Positions 5,713 to 10,286 of a stretch of 10,286 nt of DNA are shown here, in pieces. The position numbers and the translations under genes were made by a program. Source of the stretch: Desulfobulbaceae bacterium (GTDB taxonomy: Bacteria > Desulfobacterota > Desulfobulbia > Desulfobulbales > Desulfocapsaceae); contig DAOVUU010000043.1 in the NCBI GenBank assembly GCA_030632405.1, positions 1 through 10,286 of the forward strand, in the 5' to 3' direction. Numbering within the stretch: position 1 is the first letter of the stretch; every line of letters begins with the position of its first letter. Under the pieces are notes generated by a model that was given only the letters and a program-made list of their open reading frames with translations, was not told where the DNA came from and made no database searches.

Positions 5713-6061
5713 AACTCATTCCTTCATTGCTGGCCTGTGGAAAACCGGTCACCGAAAAGCTGCCACCGCACCCGCAGGATGATTCGTTGCTACGGTTGTT
5801 GAAACGAAAGCCGGCGGAAATGAGATCATTGGAATAATCAATCTCCAGGCCGTGCAGGTACGGAAGACTTGCGTCATCGGTAATTACCGTTATCTCTCCG
5901 TTTCGGTACACTATTTTGTCATCGGTACCTTTGTCTGTGACTATGTTGGCATCATAGGTCATTCCGGCACAGCCACCGGATTTGACGGTGATTCGAACGA
6001 AATCGTTGTTACTCTTATGTTTACACAGTATGTCCTGTGCTTTGTCGCTTATTGATAGCAT
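5702..6061 (-). CDS. A-type iron-sulfur cluster carrier (IscA/SufA/ErpA family)
   Basis: The 119-residue protein carries the three cysteines that define A-type carriers: Cys31 in VKSGGCAGMTYD and Cys96/Cys98 in SSCGCGGSFSV. These bind an Fe-S cluster or iron across a dimer and hand it to apoproteins. The fold markers are in order: an N-terminal MLSISDKAQDIL helix, GEITVITDDASLPYL at about 55-69, then LEIDYSNDLISAGFRFNN at about 72-89. Family proteins usually end soon after CGCG-x-SF; this one continues 17 residues and ends in a second Cys-containing tail (NEGMSCGS). The usual Asn-Pro before the CGC motif is Asn-Arg. The ATG has AGGAG 11 bases upstream, a slightly long spacing. It is first in the leftward cluster and may supply clusters to, among others, the radical SAM enzyme at its end; that link is inference. 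Confidence 0.88.
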   Translation of the reverse strand: MLSISDKAQDILCKHKSNNDFVRITVKSGGCAGMTYDANIVTDKGTDDKIVYRNGEITVITDDASLPYLHGLEIDYSNDLISAGFRFNNRSNESSCGCGGSFSVTGFPQASNEGMSCGS

Positions 6062-6203
6062 TGCTTCTGCAACTCCTGCTGCTACGTAATTGTAGAATAG
6101 TACGTTTTATCCCTCTGGTTTTCATATTTTCATCGTGCCAATACTATAAGAACAGTTTGGTAAAGAGAAAGTACAAATTCCGGTGACATGCAAAAGTCAT
6201 GTT

Positions 6204-6227
6204 AAGGCAACCATGAAAAATTGCCTT
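6204..6227 (-). terminator. Hairpin terminator after the FGGY kinase gene
   Basis: AAGGCAA (6204-6210) and TTGCCTT (6221-6227) form a perfect 7-base stem with a 10-base loop directly after the kinase stop codon at 6229-6231. On the + strand the stem runs into TTTTC. On the - strand, the kinase's own direction, only a mixed TTAACATGACTTTT follows. The position supports termination of the epimerase-kinase transcript and insulation from the Fe-S carrier gene. Confidence 0.5.
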
Positions 6228-6228
6228 T

Positions 6229-7794
6229 TCACTTATATTGTGTTTCGTTACCTATCCAGACCTGGGGTAAATCAAGATTTGCCACCCTTGCAAAAAAATC
6301 TTCCAGTGGCGGGTACAGTTCTTTGTATATTGGAAAAAGCTGATTATAAGCGGCATGAGCCTGTGGGTCAGGCTGAAATTTTCTGTCAACTACAACAACC
6401 TGGGCAATGGCTTCATGATAATCTTTATAGGCACCTATGCCGACACCGGCAAGAACGGCAGCACCTAAAACTTCCGTATGAGTCTCGGTCAGACTTACGA
6501 CAGTTTTTCCAAGTGTGTCAGCTATTATCTGGTTCCATACTACATTGGTGGCGGCGGCTCCTCCGATGCGAACAGTTTGTATATCCAATCCCCCGTCTTT
6601 TTCGAGAATTTCAACAACATGACGAATCGCAAAAGCTGCGCCTTCGAGAACAGCACGCATGAAATCACGTCTATTATGACCAAGAGTCATGCCGAACATT
6701 ACACCTCGAGCATAAGGATTCCAGATAGGAGTTCGCTCGCCTGACATGTAAGGCAAAAAAACAAGGCCTTTGCTGCCTGGTGGTGAAAGTGCCGCCTGTT
6801 CAGTAAGCAGAGTATAGACATCTCGTTTTGTGATATCTGCCACGGCCTGTTCGCTGTGGGCAAAATTATCCCGGATCCATCGAAGAGACGAACCCACACC
6901 ATTAATTGCACCAATAGAGAGCCATCGATTTGGCAATACATGGGTGCAGTTCATAAAACGGTTGTCGAATTTTGGCGTACTCAGCGGCGATGAGACTCTG
7001 GCTGCAGTTCCCATAATAATAAAACATTCCCCTGGCTCCATTATCCCGGATCCTATAGAGGCACCAACCGTATCCATACATCCTGCCAGTACAGGTGTGC
7101 CAGCTTTCAGGCCGGTCAATTGAGCTATTTCGGATGTGATTTTCCCGGCAATGGATTCTGAGGGCAGGGGGGCTGGAAGTTTTTCGACAGGGATGTCAAG
7201 GGCCTGCAAAAATGGTTCATGCCACTGTAATTTTTTGATATCGAATAAAAGCGTGGTGGAAGCACGCGAATAATCGATGGTAAATTCACCGGTCATTCTT
7301 GCTACAATGTATCCGCCTGGCACCATAAGTTTATGGGCAGCAGAGAAGATCTCAGGTTCATTATGTTTCAACCATAATATTGTCGGCAGTGAATAAGCAC
7401 CGGGTGCTACAGGATTCCCTGTCCTGGAAAAGACTTCGTCGGGATCAAGTTCTCTTTTTATCCGATCCACTTCAGGAAGAGCTCTCTGGTCCCATAACAT
7501 AATTGCTGAACGTAGTGGTCGTCCCTGCCGGTCAACTGCGATCAGGCCGTTTGTGCAGCCAACACCGATTGCCAGAATTTTCTCAGAATCAATATCACTG
7601 ATTGCCTCCTTTACGGCTTCGATCGTTGCTTCCCACCATGAGTCAGCGTCATGTTCTGCTTGACCGGGAACATTACTGATCATTCGATACTCGCCATAGC
7701 CGCTGCCAACAGGTGTGCCGTCAAGTGTAAAAACTCCAACCTTGGCCCCTGTCCCACCAATATCAATTCCCAGCAGATAAGATGCGTTGTCCAC
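6229..7794 (-). CDS. FGGY-family carbohydrate kinase (xylulokinase-like)
   Basis: The 521-residue enzyme belongs to the FGGY kinases, cytosolic enzymes that phosphorylate sugars or polyols with ATP. Seen in order: the N-terminal phosphate motif LLGIDIGGTGAKVGVF (Asp11), the substrate-side IMLWDQRALPE (about 98-108), the probable catalytic base Asp241 in GCMDTVGASIGSG, PYMSGERTPIWNPYARGVMF (348-367), and the C-terminal ATP/adenosine segment GGAAATNVVWNQIIADTLGK (411-430) with HTEVLGAAVLAGVGIGAY. All catalytic landmarks look intact and the length is normal for the family. Xylulokinase-like is the closest general description, but FGGY specificity (D-xylulose, L-ribulose, erythritol, sugar acids) cannot be read by eye. 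The start is a GTG with GAGGAGA (complement of 7802-7808), seven bases upstream. It follows the epimerase gene by 12 bases, with the binding site overlapping that gene's stop, so the two are one operon. Confidence 0.92.
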   Translation of the reverse strand: MDNASYLLGIDIGGTGAKVGVFTLDGTPVGSGYGEYRMISNVPGQAEHDADSWWEATIEAVKEAISDIDSEKILAIGVGCTNGLIAVDRQGRPLRSAIMLWDQRALPEVDRIKRELDPDEVFSRTGNPVAPGAYSLPTILWLKHNEPEIFSAAHKLMVPGGYIVARMTGEFTIDYSRASTTLLFDIKKLQWHEPFLQALDIPVEKLPAPLPSESIAGKITSEIAQLTGLKAGTPVLAGCMDTVGASIGSGIMEPGECFIIMGTAARVSSPLSTPKFDNRFMNCTHVLPNRWLSIGAINGVGSSLRWIRDNFAHSEQAVADITKRDVYTLLTEQAALSPPGSKGLVFLPYMSGERTPIWNPYARGVMFGMTLGHNRRDFMRAVLEGAAFAIRHVVEILEKDGGLDIQTVRIGGAAATNVVWNQIIADTLGKTVVSLTETHTEVLGAAVLAGVGIGAYKDYHEAIAQVVVVDRKFQPDPQAHAAYNQLFPIYKELYPPLEDFFARVANLDLPQVWIGNETQYK

Positions 7795-7806
7795 TTTCTT
7801 GTCTCC

Positions 7807-8637
7807 TCAGGCTACCATTTTATTATATCTTTCGATCATGGGTAAAATAGTCTCTGCCGCTTTCCGTGCAGCTGAATCAGGATCCGGTTCAGGAAGAATC
7901 TCGATCGCAGACCAACCGTCATATTTTGCTTGCCGCAATCCCTCAAACACATCTTCAAAGTCCAGGTGCCCCCAGCCCGGTGCCCAGCGATTTGAATCTG
8001 CAAAATGGATATACTTTACCAGATTGGCATGTTTGGCAAGGCTTCCTCCTATCTGGGCATCTTCGATGTTCATATGAAAAACATCCGGCATGAGACCTAA
8101 GTTATCTCTTTCAACTTTTGCCAGCAGATCTGCGCCTTCGTCAAGATTATTCACGAAGTTGATCTCGTAACGGTTTACCGGTTCTATAATGATGGAGACA
8201 CCTTTTTCTCCTGCCATATCACATATCTGACGGGAGGTGTCGATGAACAGATTTTCCGCTTCATGGCGCGATTGGTTCTCAGCTATAAAGCCCCTTGTCC
8301 GGCCTACGTTGACGAGTTGACCAAAATCTTTGGCAAGATGTATCAGGCCGTCAAACAGATTGATCACTTTCCTGCGCATTGATGGCTCGGGATGGGTAAA
8401 ATATAAGCCGAGACTTGCGAATACCTGTCCCGTGCTGATGCAGCTGACTTCAATGTTATGTTTCGCCAGCCATGAACTTAACTTGTCCGGATCAATATCC
8501 TCAGCCGATTTCAGTGCCAGTTCAATACCATGGTAGCCAAGGTCGGCAGCTTTCGAAATGGATTCTTCAAAACCCCGCCAAACCACAAAGGCAGAAGGAG
8601 GTGCTTCCTTACCGGCAACGGCAACGGATAATTTCAT
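7807..8637 (-). CDS. Sugar (phosphate) isomerase/epimerase, xylose-isomerase-like TIM barrel
   Basis: The 276-residue protein belongs to the AP-endonuclease-2/xylose-isomerase-like superfamily, metal-dependent enzymes that interconvert ketoses, aldoses or 3-epimers. The four expected metal ligands are visible: Glu152 (IIIEPVNRYE), Asp185 (GLMPDVFHMN), His211 (YIHFADSNRW) and Glu246 (SAIEILPEP). The APGWGHLDF motif after the ADSNR block is typical of the tagatose/psicose 3-epimerase-like branch. I place the start at the ATG at 8637 because AGGA (complement of 8646-8649) is eight bases upstream; an ATG two codons earlier would leave only two bases, and a longer frame to 8688 adds a basic non-conserved stretch. 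It is transcribed first, ahead of the FGGY kinase, suggesting it forms the kinase substrate. The exact sugar is unknown. Confidence 0.87.
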   Translation of the reverse strand: MKLSVAVAGKEAPPSAFVVWRGFEESISKAADLGYHGIELALKSAEDIDPDKLSSWLAKHNIEVSCISTGQVFASLGLYFTHPEPSMRRKVINLFDGLIHLAKDFGQLVNVGRTRGFIAENQSRHEAENLFIDTSRQICDMAGEKGVSIIIEPVNRYEINFVNNLDEGADLLAKVERDNLGLMPDVFHMNIEDAQIGGSLAKHANLVKYIHFADSNRWAPGWGHLDFEDVFEGLRQAKYDGWSAIEILPEPDPDSAARKAAETILPMIERYNKMVA

Positions 8638-8661
8638 AGACATATTCCTCTTTTTTCCTGA

Positions 8662-8726
8662 TATCAGATTATGACGGCGTCGTAGCAACGAAGTAGATCT
8701 GGATTTTTACGACGCTATCAGATTAT
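8662..8726. repeat. 43-base segment with inverted repeats, bounded by 11-base direct repeats
   Basis: TATCAGATTAT occurs exactly at 8662-8672 and 8716-8726. Between them, GCGTCGTA (8677-8684) and TACGACGC (8708-8715) form a perfect 8-base inverted repeat; the right arm abuts its direct repeat and the left arm begins four bases inside. The layout imitates a target-site duplication around a miniature element, though 43 bases is very short and no transposase-type end is recognised. The right copy of the direct repeat contains the - strand TATAAT. Confidence 0.6.
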
Positions 8727-8727
8727 A
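8722..8727 (-). promoter_or_regulatory. Candidate -10 element for the epimerase-kinase operon
   Basis: The - strand reads TATAAT here, a perfect -10, 85-90 bases upstream of the epimerase start. The hexamers 16-18 bases upstream are poor -35 matches, so an activator-dependent promoter is possible. The element overlaps one copy of the 11-base direct repeat; the other copy reads CATAAT on the same strand. Confidence 0.35.
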
Positions 8728-8827
8728 GTGTAATGAAAAACATAAAGGCTGCCACTTGTCAAAATATTACCTGCATTCTCTCAGATATCATTGTCTTTTT
8801 CTTTTATCCGAGCATCCTGGGCTGATT

Positions 8828-8864
8828 TTTTACGAGTTTCTTCTCTATTGATGAACTCGTAAAA
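8828..8864. repeat. Perfect 11-base inverted repeat TTTTACGAGTT / AACTCGTAAAA
   Basis: TTTTACGAGTT (8828-8838) and AACTCGTAAAA (8854-8864) are perfect reverse complements around a 15-base loop. It lies upstream of both flanking genes, not after a stop codon, and has no T-run after the stem, so it is not an ordinary terminator. Its TTTTACGA core also occurs in the right arm of the neighbouring structure (8705-8712), suggesting a shared dispersed-repeat family or a shared regulator. Confidence 0.65.
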
Positions 8865-8869
8865 GGGTC

Positions 8870-8884
8870 ATTCAAAGCTTGAAT
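8870..8884. promoter_or_regulatory. Odd palindrome ATTCAA-AGC-TTGAAT, possible operator
   Basis: Two perfect 6-base arms flank three bases, 27 bases upstream of the -35 of the + strand promoter. A LacI- or GntR-type regulator often uses sites of this size, but no regulator gene is in the window and the site occurs once here, so the role is a guess. Confidence 0.3.
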
Positions 8885-8911
8885 CACAGACCGACGGAAT
8901 ATTCTTTGTTC

Positions 8912-8941
8912 TTGACAAGGGAATATCGTTTTTTTAATACT
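8912..8941 (+). promoter_or_regulatory. Sigma-70-like promoter for the second epimerase gene
   Basis: A perfect TTGACA at 8912-8917 is followed after 18 bases by AATACT (8936-8941), or after 17 bases by TAATAC. It lies about 78 bases upstream of the ATG at 9019 in AT-rich DNA. The -35 is strong and the -10 moderate, which would fit an activated or modest promoter. Confidence 0.5.
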
Positions 8942-9018
8942 TCAATTAGACATTTTTAAATTCCCCCTCCTGGTCGCCTCTGTTTTGCTGTAAAATGTGA
9001 ATAGTATTTGAAACAAAT

Positions 9019-9903
9019 ATGATTATTACCGGATTTACCGATGAAATTTCTGATGATTTATCCCTGCAGATCCAGGCGCTGAAAGAACTTGGCTGGAGTC
9101 ACATAGATCTGCGAACAGTCAATGGTAAAAATGTCAGCACCCTGACTGATAAAGAGTTTGATCAAATCCACGAAAAACTTTCTGAAAACAGAATACAAAT
9201 CTCATGTTTTGGCAGCACCATTGCAAACTGGGGCCGGGATGCGGCAAAATCTCTTGATCAGGACATGCTGGAAATGAAAAATTCTATCCGGTATATGAAG
9301 AAAGCCGGTGTTCGTTTTATCAGGATAATGAGCTACAAAGTTGATACTCCCCTGAAGCTGGGCAGTGATCACGAAAAAATTGTCATACAGAATATAAAGA
9401 GAATCGTCCGGTCAGCAGAAGAGAATGGCGTTGTCTGTCTGCATGAAAATTGTGAAACATGGGGAGGCCAGAGTAGTCAGCACTCTCTTCGCCTGCTGGA
9501 AAAAGTTAATTCACCGGCACTTAAGCTGGTATTTGATACTGGCAATCCTGTTGGCATGCGGGATGTTGTCGGGGATGAACCTTTTTCATTTCAGAATTCC
9601 CTGCGGTTTTTTCAGGAAGTACGCAGCCATGTGGAGTACCTGCACATAAAGGACGCGTGCCGGCTTGATAATTCTCTTCAATATACCTTCCCCGGTGAGG
9701 GGCTGGGGGATGTCGTGGAAATTCTTAACATGATTAAAGAATATAATATGGACATACCTGTCTCCATAGAGCCCCATGTCGCTGCTGTCTTTCATGACTC
9801 GTCGGTAACTGCTGCCGCTGCAGAGCGTTGGAACACTTTTATAGACTACGGTAAACAGTTTGTCAGTATGGCAAATGAGGTTGGAATTACTTTCAGGCGT
9901 TAA
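9019..9903 (+). CDS. Second sugar (phosphate) isomerase/epimerase, TIM barrel
   Basis: The 294-residue protein is another xylose-isomerase-like TIM-barrel enzyme, clearly divergent from the one at 7807. It opens with ITGFTDEISDDLSLQIQALK, a start typical of cytosolic sugar phosphate isomerase/epimerases. Predicted metal ligands are Glu143 (CLHENCETWGG), Asp173 (KLVFDTGNPVG), His209 (VEYLHIKDA) and Glu251 (PVSIEPHVA). A PGEGLGDV loop at about 225-232 matches the common P-G-x-G substrate-side motif. The ligands are intact, so it should be active. The reaction (ketose 3-epimerisation, aldose-ketose isomerisation, or a dehydratase-type step on an inositol-like ring) is not resolvable. The ATG has no good ribosome binding site (TTTGAAACAAAT precedes it), unlike the downstream gene. 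The binding-protein gene starts 38 bases after its stop and is probably in the same operon. Confidence 0.87.
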   Translation: MIITGFTDEISDDLSLQIQALKELGWSHIDLRTVNGKNVSTLTDKEFDQIHEKLSENRIQISCFGSTIANWGRDAAKSLDQDMLEMKNSIRYMKKAGVRFIRIMSYKVDTPLKLGSDHEKIVIQNIKRIVRSAEENGVVCLHENCETWGGQSSQHSLRLLEKVNSPALKLVFDTGNPVGMRDVVGDEPFSFQNSLRFFQEVRSHVEYLHIKDACRLDNSLQYTFPGEGLGDVVEILNMIKEYNMDIPVSIEPHVAAVFHDSSVTAAAAERWNTFIDYGKQFVSMANEVGITFRR

Positions 9904-9941
9904 CATCAGTACCAAACCACATTCTTTTAAGGAGGAAGCGT

Positions 9942-10286
9942 ATGAGAAATCTTATGAAACTGTTGGTTGTCGCAGGTGTCACATCCGGGTTAGCAGTCGG
10001 CGTACTGTCTGTAAACATGGCTTCTGCAGCCGGTGGTGAAAGTTGGAAGCCAAACAAACCGATTAATCTCATCGTTCCCTGGGGGGCCGGAGGAGCAACA
10101 GATGGTGTTTCCAGGCAGACCGCAATGGTGCTGGAAGGGTTTCTTGGACAAAAAATAGTTGTTGTAAACCAACCGGGAGCCTCCGGATCAGTCGGGACCA
10201 AGAGTGTACTGGATAAGCCTAAAAAAGGGTTGTACTGGACTGCCGGGGCTGTGAAAGACCTGGGTGTGTATAAGGTGCAGGGTTTA
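9942..10286 (+). CDS. TTT (TctC-like) periplasmic substrate-binding protein, N-terminal part
   Basis: The first 115 codons are present and the frame runs open off the right edge. A signal peptide (MRNLMKLLVVAGVTSGLAVG, then VLSVNMASA) ends near residue 29. The mature start, KPNKPINLIVPWGAGGATDG (about 36-55), is the hallmark of Bug/TctC proteins, and VVVNQPGASGSVGTKSVLDK (about 77-96) is the second ligand-loop signature. These proteins capture small carboxylates (often C4-C6 or aromatic acids, sometimes others) for the TctA/TctB membrane subunits, presumably encoded just beyond the window. Ligand contacts in the family are mostly main-chain and water-mediated, so sequence does not give the substrate. 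AAGGAGG at 9929-9935, six bases upstream, fixes the ATG. Position after the epimerase gene suggests it imports the pathway's substrate. Confidence 0.9.
   Translation, partial: MRNLMKLLVVAGVTSGLAVGVLSVNMASAAGGESWKPNKPINLIVPWGAGGATDGVSRQTAMVLEGFLGQKIVVVNQPGASGSVGTKSVLDKPKKGLYWTAGAVKDLGVYKVQGL

Larger units (their letters stand above)
8638..9018. other. 381-base divergent regulatory region of the catabolic locus
   Basis: This region lies between the two TIM-barrel epimerase genes, which point away from each other. It has no plausible gene. From left to right it contains the left operon's ribosome site, the palindrome CTGATATCAG (8658-8667), a 43-base segment bounded by 11-base direct repeats, a - strand TATAAT (complement of 8722-8727), and a - strand TTGACA (complement of 8757-8762) too far from it for one promoter. 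Then come the TTTTACGAGTT inverted repeat, an ATTCAA-AGC-TTGAAT palindrome, and the + strand promoter at 8912. The density of symmetric elements suggests regulation, a small inserted repeat, or both. Confidence 0.7.

Noticed and set aside
6183..6662. 159-codon open frame on + over the end of the FGGY kinase gene
   Set aside because: It lies antisense to conserved kinase sequence, lacks a ribosome binding site and has no recognisable domain; it also crosses the terminator hairpin.
9586..10201. Two - strand open frames opposite the second epimerase and the TctC-like gene
   Set aside because: They are antisense to strongly supported genes with clear family motifs and have no plausible start context.

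Overview
The window is compact bacterial chromosome, roughly mid-40s percent GC by eye. It has strong AAGGAGG-type ribosome binding sites, several Sec-type signal peptides, a secreted DsrE-like protein, an A-type Fe-S carrier and a tripartite tricarboxylate transporter (TTT) binding protein. Together these suggest a Gram-negative proteobacterium-like organism. Desulfobacterota or an environmental gammaproteobacterium would both fit, and no rRNA or other lineage marker settles it. I found no tRNA, rRNA, CRISPR array, transposase, integrase or phage gene.

Left part (1-2745). The 3' end of an iron-dependent alcohol dehydrogenase of the hydroxyacid-oxoacid transhydrogenase type is followed by a complete EamA/DMT exporter-like gene, both on +. 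A convergent gene on - encodes a secreted DsrE-like protein. After a 319-base divergent intergenic region comes a small secreted four-cysteine protein on +.

Middle part (2827-6061, all -). Seven closely packed genes read leftward in the order: A-type Fe-S carrier, unknown 72-residue protein, HIT-family hydrolase, 54-residue membrane protein, PEMT/ICMT-like membrane methyltransferase, secreted PPG-motif protein, radical SAM enzyme. Most gaps are -11 to +53 bases (the last is 77), so they may form one operon, but their joint role is not obvious.

Right part (6204-10286) is a carbohydrate or sugar-acid catabolic locus. A - strand pair encodes a xylose-isomerase-like TIM-barrel isomerase/epimerase and an FGGY sugar kinase, ending at a hairpin. 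Divergent from it, on +, are a second TIM-barrel isomerase/epimerase and the start of a TctC-type periplasmic binding protein, cut by the window edge. The plausible logic is periplasmic capture and uptake of a polyhydroxylated substrate, isomerisation or epimerisation, then ATP-dependent phosphorylation. The exact substrate cannot be read from the sequence.

The 381-base divergent region between the two epimerase genes is the most structured non-coding DNA here. It holds a 43-base segment with internal inverted repeats, bounded by an 11-base direct repeat. A second perfect 11-base inverted repeat shares the core TTTTACGA with the first. It also holds a short odd palindrome, a promoter with a perfect TTGACA for the + gene, and a TATAAT on the - strand that lies inside one copy of the direct repeat. 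No frameshifted or clearly broken gene was seen.
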